Assembly: GCF_024181385.1 (NCBI RefSeq) | Contig: NZ_CP051305.1 | Coordinates: 2,356,001-2,420,000 of the forward strand | DNA length: 64,000 nucleotides | Direction of reading: 5' to 3' | Origin: Treponema sp. OMZ 798 | GTDB taxonomy: Bacteria; Spirochaetota; Spirochaetia; Treponematales; Treponemataceae | Shown: one piece after another, positions 35,476 to 44,343 of the stretch | How positions within the stretch are numbered: the first letter of the stretch is position 1 | Layout: each line of letters opens with the position of its first letter | Position numbers and translations under genes: made by a program | Notes under the pieces: generated by a model | The model's input: the letters and a program-made list of their open reading frames with translations, nothing else | What the model was told of the DNA's origin: nothing | Database searches by the model: none

Positions 35476-35508
35476 GAGGCCTTAAAAAATCTGATTTTTT
35501 AAGGCCTC
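35476..35508. other. Strong hairpin inside the exporter operon
   Basis: GAGGCCTTAAAAAA and TTTTTTAAGGCCTC form a 14-bp perfect stem with a TCTGA loop between the LolA-like and outer-membrane genes. No T run follows, so it may set mRNA stability or partial termination. Confidence 0.6.
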
Positions 35509-35529
35509 AATCATAAGGTGCTGTACAAT

Positions 35530-36951
35530 ATGAAAAAGTTTTTTTTTACGTTAATTTTTATCCTTTCGATAAGTTCATTGATTTTTAGCGAAGAAGACGG
35601 TTTAGGAGATTTCGGCTTTGATGATGAAGAGAACGGCTCTGAATCAAGTGTATTCAGCATAGATTTCGGCGGAGCTTTTTATACAGGAACGGAAGTCTTC
35701 TTTGATGCCTTTAAAAACCCTGAAAGCTATAAGTTTCCCTTTCCGCTTTGGGGCCGCCTTCATTTGGAAGCTAAGTCGCCCCTTGCAGAAGCCTATGCCT
35801 CGGTAAACTTAAACGCCAAGACCATTGCCGCCGGAATGGGCGAACAGGCCGAATTCTTTCCCAAACCTCTTTTCCCCGGATGGATTGATGAGGCCTATGT
35901 GCAAGCCCTTATAGGGCCCGTAGTCTTCGGAGGAGGAATCAAAAAAGTAAACTGGGGAAGAGCTAATTTTTTCAGCGTTTTGGATATAGTGAATCCCAAA
36001 GACTACAGCGAACCATACGAATTCTATCCAGAAAAAATAAAAAAATCGGCCCCTATGTTTTTTCTTTCGGCTTACTTACCTAAGGACATGAAACTAGAAT
36101 TTGTATATCTCCCGGTTTTTGAAGCCGATGAATTTGATCTCGACGGCCGATGGCAAAAAAACATCTTCGCAAACCTTACGCGTAACTTGCCTTCTCCTGC
36201 GGATAACACAGCCTTGCTTGAGGCAAAGAAAAAACTTTTTTTGCAAAGCCCAACGGCAAACACTCTGAACTATGCCCAAGGAGGCTTGCGTTATACTCTT
36301 AACATCGGCGGTAAGCACGACCTAGGTTTCCAGTATTTTACGGGCTTTTTCCATGAGCCTAATTTTAAATCGGAACACAAACTTTCAGATTATACCGAAG
36401 GAGAATTTAAAAAGGCGTTTGAGAAGGCTCAGCTCATATACAACCGCTATCACCAAATCGGAGCAGACTATGAAGTAATGTTCGGAAAACTCACAGTACA
36501 GACCGAATTTGCCGCAAATATCAGCTCTGACCTAAAAGGAAACAATCCCGATATATATAATCCTAACCTTGCATGGAATTTAGGGATTTTATACACTCTT
36601 CCTAAAAATATAAACTTGAGACTTCAAGCAGCCGAAACTATACGGCTTTTAAATTCGGGAATAAATCAAGACAAGCTCAGCCTTGATACGGAAAAAGGAA
36701 GGCCTATCACCGATACACGCCTTCTTTTAAACCTTTCTCAAACCTTGGTACGAGGCTCTCTCGAATGGAAACTCAACGCTCTTGTCGGAATAGAAGATGC
36801 TGATTTTATGATAAACCCCGAACTTTCGTGGCTCATAGGCACCATCGGCTTTGACCTAGGTCTCGGCTTTTTCGGCGGCAAAAAAACCGGTAAATTGGGC
36901 CGTTACCAAAACAATCATTTTATAAAGATAAGTATAGGGTACGAGTTTTAG
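35530..36951 (+). CDS. Outer-membrane beta-barrel-like protein (473 aa)
   Basis: A signal peptide (KKFFFTLIFILSISSLIFSE) is followed by an acidic stretch and then alternating aromatic/polar strands ending in aromatic-rich NNHFIKISIGYEF, a typical C-terminal barrel strand. It resembles DUF1302-type proteins encoded with RND/LolA-like partners. I chose the ATG at 35530; an upstream ATG would add four residues before the signal. It likely forms the outer-membrane end of the export route. Confidence 0.7.
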   Translation: MKKFFFTLIFILSISSLIFSEEDGLGDFGFDDEENGSESSVFSIDFGGAFYTGTEVFFDAFKNPESYKFPFPLWGRLHLEAKSPLAEAYASVNLNAKTIAAGMGEQAEFFPKPLFPGWIDEAYVQALIGPVVFGGGIKKVNWGRANFFSVLDIVNPKDYSEPYEFYPEKIKKSAPMFFLSAYLPKDMKLEFVYLPVFEADEFDLDGRWQKNIFANLTRNLPSPADNTALLEAKKKLFLQSPTANTLNYAQGGLRYTLNIGGKHDLGFQYFTGFFHEPNFKSEHKLSDYTEGEFKKAFEKAQLIYNRYHQIGADYEVMFGKLTVQTEFAANISSDLKGNNPDIYNPNLAWNLGILYTLPKNINLRLQAAETIRLLNSGINQDKLSLDTEKGRPITDTRLLLNLSQTLVRGSLEWKLNALVGIEDADFMINPELSWLIGTIGFDLGLGFFGGKKTGKLGRYQNNHFIKISIGYEF

Positions 36952-37022
36952 AAAATTTAAAAATTTTATAAATTGTAGTATTTTATCGTAAAATATGCTA
37001 AAATAATTTTAAAGGAGAAAGT

Positions 37023-37232
37023 ATGCCGTATATCGCTTTGGAAAAAAAGATAAATAACTTGACGCTAGAGCAACAGCAGTCTGTTTTTGATTATGTAAAT
37101 TTTCTTTTATATCAAAATGCAGCTGCAAAAAATCAAAAAAATATACGCAGACATCCCGGCGGTCTTGAAGGCAAATTTTACATGGCAGAAGATTTTGATG
37201 AAACTCCGGAATGCTTTAAGGATTATATTTGA
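37023..37232 (+). CDS. DUF2281-type antitoxin (69 aa)
   Basis: The helix EKKINNLTLEQQQSVFDYVN and the C-terminal GKFYMAEDFDETPE are typical of DUF2281 antitoxins, in which the acidic tail covers the PIN toxin active site. AAGGAG precedes the ATG. The stop overlaps the toxin ATG by one base (TGATG). Confidence 0.75.
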   Translation: MPYIALEKKINNLTLEQQQSVFDYVNFLLYQNAAAKNQKNIRRHPGGLEGKFYMAEDFDETPECFKDYI

Positions 37233-37609
37233 TGTACTTGCTGGATACACATACACTGCTCTGGTTTTTAAGAAATTCTCCTCAGCTATCAAAAAAAGTA
37301 CTTGAACTAATTACTACAGAAAATAGGATTTATGCCAGCATTGTCTCATTATGGGAAATCGCAATAAAGAAAAGTATCGGAAAACTCGAATTTGAACATT
37401 CCATAGAAAAAATAGCGGATTTATGTTATGAGAAAGATATTTCACTATTACAAATTCGGCCCAAACACTTTGACAAAATAATAGAGCTCCCCAATATCCA
37501 TAATGATCCTTTTGACCGCTTGATTATTTCACAGGCAATCATCGAAAATTTGGTAATTATTACAAAAGACACAATCATTCCTAAATATCATGTAGAAACT
37601 ATCTGGTAA
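37232..37609 (+). CDS. PIN-domain toxin (VapC-like ribonuclease)
   Basis: The acidic residues of a PIN nuclease are visible: Asp in MYLLDTHTLLWF (residue 5), Glu in SLWEIAIKKSIGKLEF, and Asp in NDPFDRLIISQA. It belongs to the subgroup paired with DUF2281 antitoxins and probably cuts RNA. I chose the ATG at 37232, overlapping the antitoxin stop, over a TTG one codon earlier. The pair forms a type II toxin-antitoxin unit. Confidence 0.85.
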   Translation: MYLLDTHTLLWFLRNSPQLSKKVLELITTENRIYASIVSLWEIAIKKSIGKLEFEHSIEKIADLCYEKDISLLQIRPKHFDKIIELPNIHNDPFDRLIISQAIIENLVIITKDTIIPKYHVETIW

Positions 37610-37696
37610 TTAAAATATTTAATAGATTATTTCCGCCTTGCTTTCTCCCCATATTTTTTGTATATTTTGTGGAGCATTAAAATAATGGAGGTCATT

Positions 37697-37924
37697 ATGT
37701 TGGTTAAAGAAGAAGTCGAAAAAGGCATAGCCTTGGTAAGGCCTTATTTGCAGGCTGACGGCGGAGATATAGAGCTTGATTCTGTTGATGAAAACGGAAA
37801 GGTTTATGTTAAGTTAAAGGGTGCCTGCGGCTCATGTCCTATGGCCATCTACACGCTCAAGATGGGCGTTGAAGAACAGCTTAAGGACATGTTCCCCGAA
37901 GTTACCGAGGTAGTCGCAGTTTAA
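37697..37924 (+). CDS. NifU-like (NFU domain) Fe-S scaffold protein
   Basis: The 75 residues are a single NFU domain with ALVRPYLQADGGDIEL and the cluster ligands in CGSCPMA. NFU proteins carry and deliver [4Fe-4S] clusters. GGAGG precedes the ATG at 37697; longer frames upstream are not supported. It converges with deoD. Confidence 0.9.
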   Translation: MLVKEEVEKGIALVRPYLQADGGDIELDSVDENGKVYVKLKGACGSCPMAIYTLKMGVEEQLKDMFPEVTEVVAV

Positions 37925-37937
37925 AGTTTTAGAGCGG

Positions 37938-38639
37938 TTAAGCTATTATTGCCTCCAGAGCAATTTCCATCATGGTTTTAAAGGTAGTTTGCCGCTCCTC
38001 GGCACTTGTCTGCTCATGGGTAACAACATTATCCGAAATAGTAAGAACGGCAAGGGCCTGTCTTTTGTACTTAGCCGCAAGGGTATAAAGCTCGGCCGCT
38101 TCCATTTCTACAGCCAAAACCCCGTACGCAGCCCACATCTTCCATGTTTCAAGATCATCATAAAAAACATCGGAACTTGCAATCGACCCGACCAAGGGAT
38201 TGACACCCATCTTTTGGGCATGGTCATAGGCGTTTTTCAGCAGCTTCCAGTCGGCGGTGGGAGCATAGTGGCAGCCCCTAAAACGGTGCGTATTAATTCC
38301 GGAATCGGTAGAGGCCGACATAGCCAAAACTACATCCCTCAAACCTATATCCTTTTGCAAGGCTCCGGCAGTTCCGATACGGATAGCTTTTTGTACCCCG
38401 TACTCGCTAAACAGTTCATTTGCGTAGATTGAAAAAGAAGGCTGACCCATTCCTGTTCCCTGAACAGAAACCCTTACTCCCTTATAGGTTCCGGTAAAGC
38501 CCAACATCCCCCTCACCTTGTTATAACATTGAGGGTTTTCCAAAAAATTGTTTGCAACGAATTCGGCCCTCAGAGGGTCCCCCGGTAAAAGAATTTTATC
38601 GGCAATTTCGCCTTGTTTTGCAGCTATATGAATACTCAT
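37938..38639 (-). CDS. deoD: Purine-nucleoside phosphorylase, DeoD type
   Basis: The motifs [43 protein letters not shown] and [13 protein letters not shown] identify the hexameric DeoD enzyme, which phosphorolyses purine nucleosides to base and (deoxy)ribose-1-phosphate. The catalytic Asp in [10 protein letters not shown] is present. At 233 residues it is full length. deoC for the deoxyribose branch lies elsewhere in this window. Confidence 0.95.
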   Translation of the reverse strand: MSIHIAAKQGEIADKILLPGDPLRAEFVANNFLENPQCYNKVRGMLGFTGTYKGVRVSVQGTGMGQPSFSIYANELFSEYGVQKAIRIGTAGALQKDIGLRDVVLAMSASTDSGINTHRFRGCHYAPTADWKLLKNAYDHAQKMGVNPLVGSIASSDVFYDDLETWKMWAAYGVLAVEMEAAELYTLAAKYKRQALAVLTISDNVVTHEQTSAEERQTTFKTMMEIALEAIIA

Positions 38640-38821
38640 ACTTACCTCCGTTGTATAAGTATACCCTATTCAAACCTAAAGTGCAAGGCAAGGATTTTAT
38701 TATGCAAAAACGAAGGTATAATATGTTAGAAAACCGCATAATATGCAAAAAAAGAGTAAAAAATATAATTTTTTTCGTTAAAACTATTGACATTTATTTT
38801 AAAATTAAGTATATTACCTTC

Positions 38822-38898
38822 ACACACAGAAGATACACACTATTATTCTATTCACAAGCAGCCCTTTCTCCTCCTTTTCGGGCTGCTTTCTTTTTTTT
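38822..38898 (+). ncRNA. Candidate small RNA with CCUCC-bearing terminator loop
   Basis: A promoter TTGACA (38787-38792), 17 bases, TATATT (38810-38815) is followed within 45 bases by a terminator: AAGCAGCCC (38856-38864), a 15-base loop with CTCCTCC, GGGCTGCTT (38880-38888) and a T run. No ORF or ribosome site lies between, so a transcript of about 75 bases is expected. The exposed CCUCC could pair with Shine-Dalgarno sequences. The rest of the gap 38640-38786 holds only the deoD upstream region. Confidence 0.55.
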
Positions 38899-38925
38899 AA
38901 AGACACTCGAGGTATAATCAAAAGA

Positions 38926-38954
38926 TTGACAAAAAAAAAACTTTTATGTATACT
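38926..38954 (+). promoter_or_regulatory. Promoter of the PsiE-like gene
   Basis: TTGACA (38926-38931), a 17-base spacer and TATACT (38949-38954) lie 35 bases before the ATG, with GGGAGAG as ribosome site. Confidence 0.8.
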
Positions 38955-38989
38955 TCCATCGAAATCTGAGGCAACAAGGGAGAGTCATT

Positions 38990-39658
38990 ATGCAAAAAAT
39001 TAAAGCTTTTTTTCATCAACAAAACCTAAGACGAAAAGCGGCAAGGTTGGCAGGACGAATCGAAATTGTTCTATCCTTTGCAATGCTTATTGGAATTTTA
39101 ATTCTTTCTATCGAAATTTTCTTTGATCTAAAAGAAATGGTATTTGCATTCATTTATAGTAACAAAATTCCTTCATTTTCCGAATTCTTATCATTAATAT
39201 TTTCTCTTGTAATCGGTCTTGAATTTGTAAACATGCTTATAAAGCATACCCCCGGAAGTGCCCTTGAAGTTGTCCTTTATACCATTGCACGAAAAATTAT
39301 AGCCGATCACGGCAGTATGCTTGATGCTCTTTTGGGTGTTGTAGCCATTGCAGCCTTGTTTGCCGTAAAAAAATACCTCAATGAAGGCGGAGAATATGGA
39401 GCCGGGAATGAATGCGATTATATAGTAAACGGCGGAACAAGTATCCATGAGATAAACCATAGGCTGGACTCGGATTTTGATGAGGCATATGGAAATACTG
39501 TTGCAGGTTATGTATTTAACTATCTTAAACAGCAGGGACGTTCTCCTCATCTCGGCTTAGAGGTTGATATTGGAGAATATAAATTTGTAATCCATGAAAT
39601 GGATAACGACCTGATAAGATATATTAAAATTCTTCCTATAAAAGAACATAAAAATTGA
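38990..39658 (+). CDS. PsiE-like membrane protein with CorC/HlyC transporter-associated domain
   Basis: Residues 20-125 hold four membrane segments like the PsiE (phosphate-starvation-inducible) family. Residues 140-220 (GGTSIHEINHRLDSDFDEAY, then VAGYVFNYLKQQGR and a final strand pair) match the CorC/HlyC domain that caps many ion transporters. The fusion suggests an ion-linked membrane function, not established. It has its own promoter and is followed by a chemotaxis gene. Confidence 0.75.
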   Translation: MQKIKAFFHQQNLRRKAARLAGRIEIVLSFAMLIGILILSIEIFFDLKEMVFAFIYSNKIPSFSEFLSLIFSLVIGLEFVNMLIKHTPGSALEVVLYTIARKIIADHGSMLDALLGVVAIAALFAVKKYLNEGGEYGAGNECDYIVNGGTSIHEINHRLDSDFDEAYGNTVAGYVFNYLKQQGRSPHLGLEVDIGEYKFVIHEMDNDLIRYIKILPIKEHKN

Positions 39659-39672
39659 GTTTTTAGCAGTAA

Positions 39673-39701
39673 TTGACAAAAATTACAAAAAGTAGTAAAG
39701 T
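39673..39701 (+). promoter_or_regulatory. Promoter of the second chemotaxis gene, apparently leaderless
   Basis: TTGACA (39673-39678), 17 bases, TAAAGT (39696-39701). The ATG at 39709 lies at the expected transcription start, and no Shine-Dalgarno sequence precedes it. Confidence 0.6.
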
Positions 39702-39708
39702 ATTTTGT

Positions 39709-41604
39709 ATGAAAAATCAAAATGCCCCCACAAAAAAAACAATCGTTAATAAGGTTGCTTTTAAAATATTTGTACCCTTGTTTTGCATAGCTCTTTTTAT
39801 GCTTGTAACCATAGTCATCATATTAAACTTGTCCAAAAAATCTTACAATATGTTTTTTGAAAAGGTTGAAACTCAGCTTTTGTATGACAAATTTAAGCAG
39901 GAAATGAAGTCTGCCACAGAAATCGCAGTCAATTTGATAGAAGGCATTTATGCCCGAACGGATATCGGCGAAGAAGAAAAACTTGCCCTTTCGGCAGAAA
40001 TTGTTAGAAATTTAAGATTCGGGACAGACGGATATTATTATGCCTATCAAAACGGAACGGGTCTATGCAGAATTCACGGTTCCAATAAAAATTTGGAAGG
40101 AACCAGCCTATGGGATTTACAAAATCCGCAAAAAACTCAGTACATTGTGCGTGAGCTGGATGCAGTAGCTAAAAATAATACCGTATTTTTAGAATTCTAT
40201 TGGTCAAAGCCGGATGCCCCGGCCGGAGAAGTTTTTCCCAAGCTTGGGACAGCAATGAGAATTAAAAATACCGATATGTGGATAGGTACAGGCTGCTATA
40301 TAGATACAATAGACAGAGATAAGCAGATTTTTGCAGAGCAATTTGAAAATGAAACTCAAAAAGTCTTTATTATATCTTTATGGGTATTCAGTGCTTGTCT
40401 TTTAACCTTACTGATTGCTGCGGCTATTCTTGTAGGACGTATAAGTAAGCCTCTTGAAAAGACATCTACAGCTCTAAGAAATATAGCAGAAGGAGACGGC
40501 GATCTAAGAGTTTCTTTACCGGTAAGCGGAAAAGATGAAATAAGCGATATAGCTCTTTACTTTAACCAAACAATCGAAAAAATAGCATTTTCACTTAAAT
40601 CAGTTTCATACAATACCCGCGAAATGCAGTCGATCGGAGAAGAGCTTGCAACAAACATGGCCCAAACAGCCAGTTCAATAAATGAAATAAGTGCCAATAT
40701 TGAAGGCGTAAAGCAGCAAACCTTGAATCAAGCCTCAAGCGTAAACAAAACGGCAGAAACTATAGATAATATAATAAACTCTATCCAACGTTTAAACGAG
40801 AATATTGAAACTCAGGCAAGACATATCGCTCAATCCTCTTCTGCAGTTGAAGAGATGACGGCAAACATTGCCTCAGTTGCAACTACTTTGGGGAAAAATA
40901 ATACCCTGATAAAAACCGTATACGAACAAACAAAAAAAGGAAAAGAAGGAGCGGCCGGAGCAAATGCTGTAGTAGCGCAAATGGCAGAACAGTCTGCCTC
41001 TCTTCTTGAAGCAAGTCAAATCATCCAAAACATAGCAAGCCAAACAAACCTTTTGGCTATGAATGCGGCTATTGAAGCAGCCCACGCAGGAGAAAGCGGT
41101 AAGGGTTTTGCAGTAGTTGCCGATGAAATTCGAAAACTCGCCGAAGAATCGAACATGCAGGGAAAGCAAATCGGTGAGGTTATAAAGGAATCAACCCGCA
41201 TAATTGAAAATTTAACGATTGCAGGAGCCGGAGCAGAAAAAGCCTTTGCACAAGTTTATGATCTTGTAAAAGAAATCGCACAACAAGAGGATATGATATT
41301 AGCCGCCATGCAGGAACAAGAAGCAGGAAGCCGGGAGGTTCTGGCTGCAATAAAAAATATAAATGAAATAACAGAATCCGTAAAGGGAAGCTCTGAGGAT
41401 ATGTTTACAGGCGGAGAACAGGTTGCAGAAGAGATGAACAGACTTGACAGCCTAACCAGAATAATCACAGACAGCATGAACGAAATGGTTTTAGGCTCAG
41501 TTCAAATAAACAATGCAGTACAAGAAGTAAATGAAATAACCAAGCAAAACAAATACCGCATTGATGCCTTATCCGAAGAAGTAAATAAATTCAAGATAGA
41601 CTAA
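39709..41604 (+). CDS. Methyl-accepting chemotaxis protein, single-Cache type
   Basis: A membrane anchor (residues 15-40), an sCache_2-type periplasmic sensor ([15 protein letters not shown], then [13 protein letters not shown]), a second membrane segment near 225, HAMP, and the signalling tip [20 protein letters not shown] are visible. It signals to CheA/CheW. Its complete tail ([10 protein letters not shown]) is the reference that shows the truncation of the paralogue at 12755-14836. The ATG at 39709 lacks a ribosome site. Confidence 0.92.
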   Translation: MKNQNAPTKKTIVNKVAFKIFVPLFCIALFMLVTIVIILNLSKKSYNMFFEKVETQLLYDKFKQEMKSATEIAVNLIEGIYARTDIGEEEKLALSAEIVRNLRFGTDGYYYAYQNGTGLCRIHGSNKNLEGTSLWDLQNPQKTQYIVRELDAVAKNNTVFLEFYWSKPDAPAGEVFPKLGTAMRIKNTDMWIGTGCYIDTIDRDKQIFAEQFENETQKVFIISLWVFSACLLTLLIAAAILVGRISKPLEKTSTALRNIAEGDGDLRVSLPVSGKDEISDIALYFNQTIEKIAFSLKSVSYNTREMQSIGEELATNMAQTASSINEISANIEGVKQQTLNQASSVNKTAETIDNIINSIQRLNENIETQARHIAQSSSAVEEMTANIASVATTLGKNNTLIKTVYEQTKKGKEGAAGANAVVAQMAEQSASLLEASQIIQNIASQTNLLAMNAAIEAAHAGESGKGFAVVADEIRKLAEESNMQGKQIGEVIKESTRIIENLTIAGAGAEKAFAQVYDLVKEIAQQEDMILAAMQEQEAGSREVLAAIKNINEITESVKGSSEDMFTGGEQVAEEMNRLDSLTRIITDSMNEMVLGSVQINNAVQEVNEITKQNKYRIDALSEEVNKFKID

Positions 41605-41606
41605 GC

Positions 41607-42704
41607 CTAGTTATTCGGACTTAAATAAATAGCCTCAGAGTTGTTTAAGTGAGGGAAGGAAACTTGCTTGCGGTCATTTGTATGCCCGTTAAATAAGATG
41701 GTGATACTGTCATTGGATGTTATAAAAACGACATGAGATTCTTTTGTAAGACAGATAAAACCGCCCTCACTTGCAGCAGAATAATTTGTTGCATAAAATA
41801 AATTATTCTTCTGCATATAGGTTGTTACGCCGCTATTTTCATATCGCGGACTCCCTGTTCTGATCCAAATAAGGCTTTCAGGATACCAAGCAGCCGTCGG
41901 CGAAATTCCGCCGGCATAGATACATTGAGAAACAAAATTTGCACAATCATTGTCATATATTTTGTACTCAGGATTCCAAACGGATATATCGCTTGACAGA
42001 TTTAAAGGATTGGATGTATATTTATTTGAATAGCCGACGGCAGCCGCATTATTGTAATCAACCTTTTTTGAATTTGTTTTAACATGATACTTTATAAAAT
42101 CAAAACCGTTTTGCATAAGCACCTCAGAGTCCGGAGACCTTAAAGAAAAAGCGTCTATTTTTGTATGATAGGTTGCTATTTCAATTTTTATATTTTCAAA
42201 ATTGTTTTTTTCGGTAAATGTTATTTTAAAAATATTGTTTTCAATTTGTTTTTTACCTATATACTTTTTTAATTCCGTAGTTCTTTTGTTGTATTGGCGT
42301 AAGGCATTTTTACTGTCTTTAAAATTTTCAACAGCTTTTTTCATGCCTGCAACAAATGGCAGTTGATAAACCGAATTAAACTTCAATTTTTTTTCTATCG
42401 AAACAAAATAGAATTTTTCATTTGAACCATAGTCTTCATCATCAGGTATATAATCGTAAACGGAAACATTTAGAATATCATAATAGGTTGAATATAAACT
42501 TTCAGCATATTTTTTAAAAAAAATTTCTTCTTTTGAATTTTCTTTTTTAGGTTTTGCCTTTATATTTACATCATGTTTACTTGAGTCTGATTTTCCTTCT
42601 TTAAATTCTTTTATTATCGGATATAGTTTAAAAATTGCAACTATCCAAAGTATAATTATAAAGAGAATAAAAAGAAGTTTAGCCTTGTTTGTTTTTTTTC
42701 CCAT
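41607..42704 (-). CDS. Membrane-anchored amidase (Amidase_6-like) protein
   Basis: One N-terminal membrane segment (residues 8-25) is followed by a linker of about 190 residues and a C-terminal Amidase_6/CHAP-like domain with the catalytic Cys in DNDCANFVSQCIYAGG and a His in KESHVVFI. These domains are thought to cut peptide or amide bonds in cell-wall material. The domain faces the periplasm. It ends three bases from the converging chemotaxis gene. Confidence 0.75.
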   Translation of the reverse strand: MGKKTNKAKLLFILFIIILWIVAIFKLYPIIKEFKEGKSDSSKHDVNIKAKPKKENSKEEIFFKKYAESLYSTYYDILNVSVYDYIPDDEDYGSNEKFYFVSIEKKLKFNSVYQLPFVAGMKKAVENFKDSKNALRQYNKRTTELKKYIGKKQIENNIFKITFTEKNNFENIKIEIATYHTKIDAFSLRSPDSEVLMQNGFDFIKYHVKTNSKKVDYNNAAAVGYSNKYTSNPLNLSSDISVWNPEYKIYDNDCANFVSQCIYAGGISPTAAWYPESLIWIRTGSPRYENSGVTTYMQKNNLFYATNYSAASEGGFICLTKESHVVFITSNDSITILFNGHTNDRKQVSFPHLNNSEAIYLSPNN

Positions 42705-42718
42705 GAGATAAAACTAAA

Positions 42719-43243
42719 TTACTCTTCTTCTTTTTTATCAAGAACCTGAAATGTTTTCATAGATGCATCGAGCATTTCCAAAATTTCAGGCTCAACATCA
42801 TTAGATAAGGTAGCAGCACATATATAAAGAATATTGTTATGCTTAAACAAATAAAAATAATGTTTTACAGAATCTTTCGCTTCATGAAATTCCATTATAA
42901 GTTTTCGGCATTCCAAATTATAATTACTTTCAAATTTTTCTTGTGTTATTACTGTAGAATCGGAGGCCGGGTCATCAGGATTTTTTTGATCGGATAAATA
43001 TTCATTAGCGACATCATCCATTGAACCTGAAACCTCTTCAGAAATAAAAATCATATTTTGATTTTGACCGTTTGCCGATTCTCCGTATATTATCTTATAC
43101 TTCAGCCCGGGATAAGTCATTGTTTCCCAACCGTCCGGCATCTCAAAGGTAAAATCCTTAAATTCATCCGTATAGTAATCTTGCGAAGATAAATAAGTCA
43201 TAAGTATAAAAATAAAAAAAAGTGTCGATAAGAATTTTTTCAT
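42719..43243 (-). CDS. Secreted PsbP/DUF1795-like protein (174 aa)
   Basis: A signal peptide (KKFLSTLFFIFILMTYLSSQ) precedes a mixed fold with FTFEMPDGWETMTYPGLKYK and a C-terminal helix EILEMLDASMKTFQ, typical of small PsbP/DcrB-like periplasmic proteins. I chose the ATG at 43243 that starts the signal peptide. It is 14 bases upstream of the amidase gene and probably co-transcribed. Its role is unknown. Confidence 0.6.
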   Translation of the reverse strand: MKKFLSTLFFIFILMTYLSSQDYYTDEFKDFTFEMPDGWETMTYPGLKYKIIYGESANGQNQNMIFISEEVSGSMDDVANEYLSDQKNPDDPASDSTVITQEKFESNYNLECRKLIMEFHEAKDSVKHYFYLFKHNNILYICAATLSNDVEPEILEMLDASMKTFQVLDKKEEE

Positions 43244-43424
43244 AGATCGGCTCCTAAGGTAAAGCATCGACTAAAACTATACAAAAGATGAGAAAAAATG
43301 TCAACCTAAAGAAAAAGGCTGTTGCATCTTATAAATTACAAGGTTATTAAAACTGAGCCCCCTTTAACTTATCTGTGCTTTGCAGTATAATTGACACCGT
43401 CCTAAAACATTTATGGAGGTTTTT

Positions 43425-44273
43425 GTGGATATTTTAGATAAGCTAAGGGGCGGCGTCATTATGGACGTAACCAACCCCGAACAGGCAAAGATTGCAGAAG
43501 ATGCAGGAGCCGTTGCAGTCATGGCCCTCGAAAGAATTCCCGCCGATATACGGGCGGCAGGAGGGGTCTCAAGAATGAGCGATCCTAAGATGATCAAAGA
43601 AATCATAAAGGCTGTAAAAATTCCTGTTATGGCAAAGGTCAGAATCGGTCACTTTGTAGAAGCTTCAATTTTGGAAGCTATCGGTATCGATTTTATTGAT
43701 GAATCCGAAGTTCTATCTCCGGCAGACGAGGTTTATCATGTAGATAAAAACAAATTTAAGGTACCCTTTGTCTGCGGTGCCCGCAATTTGGGAGAAGCCT
43801 TGCGAAGAATTCAAGAAGGAGCAAAGATGATCCGCACAAAGGGTGAGGCCGGGACCGGAGACGTTATTCAGGCTGTAAAGCACATGCGCCAAATTCAAAG
43901 CGAGATGAGGCAGCTGACAACTTTAAGAGAAGATGAACTCTATGTTGCGGCTAAGAATTTCCAAGTTCCCTATGCCCTTGTAGAATATGTACATAAGCAC
44001 GGTAAGCTCCCCGTTCCTAACTTTTCGGCAGGCGGAGTTGCAACTCCCGCAGATGCAGCTTTGATGGTTCACCTCGGTGCTGACGGCGTTTTTGTCGGAA
44101 GCGGAATTTTTAAATCGGGAGATCCTGCAAAAAGAGCAGCAGCCATTGTAAAAGCCGTAAAGAATTACGATAATCCTGCAATCTTAGCAGAGGTTTCAGA
44201 AAACTTAGGCTCTGCTATGGTAGGAATCAACGAAGAAGAAATAAAAGTTATAATGAGCGAAAGAGGCGTTTAA
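43425..44273 (+). CDS. pdxS: Pyridoxal 5'-phosphate synthase, PdxS subunit
   Basis: The motifs [47 protein letters not shown] and [20 protein letters not shown] are those of PdxS, which makes PLP from ribose-5-phosphate, glyceraldehyde-3-phosphate and ammonia. Translation most likely starts with GTG at 43425, since GGAGG lies six bases before it. The glutaminase partner PdxT is not adjacent and not in the window. A strong terminator follows. Confidence 0.95.
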   Translation: MDILDKLRGGVIMDVTNPEQAKIAEDAGAVAVMALERIPADIRAAGGVSRMSDPKMIKEIIKAVKIPVMAKVRIGHFVEASILEAIGIDFIDESEVLSPADEVYHVDKNKFKVPFVCGARNLGEALRRIQEGAKMIRTKGEAGTGDVIQAVKHMRQIQSEMRQLTTLREDELYVAAKNFQVPYALVEYVHKHGKLPVPNFSAGGVATPADAALMVHLGADGVFVGSGIFKSGDPAKRAAAIVKAVKNYDNPAILAEVSENLGSAMVGINEEEIKVIMSERGV

Positions 44274-44291
44274 ACCGCTTTATTCAATGTT

Positions 44292-44339
44292 AAAAAAAAG
44301 GTGTTTAATGAGCTCTTAGACTCACTAAACACCTTTTTT
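44292..44339. terminator. Bidirectional terminator
   Basis: AAAAAAAAGGTGTTTA-A-TGAG pairs with CTCA-C-TAAACACCTTTTTT around a short loop. A and T runs on both sides suit termination of pdxS and of the converging kinase-like gene. Confidence 0.85.
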
Positions 44340-44343
44340 CATT

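Noticed and set aside
43386..43396. TATAAT and TTGACA before pdxS as a promoter
   Set aside because: The TTGACA lies after the TATAAT and lacks a -10 partner at 17 bases, and the -35 partner of the TATAAT is poor, so the start point is unclear.
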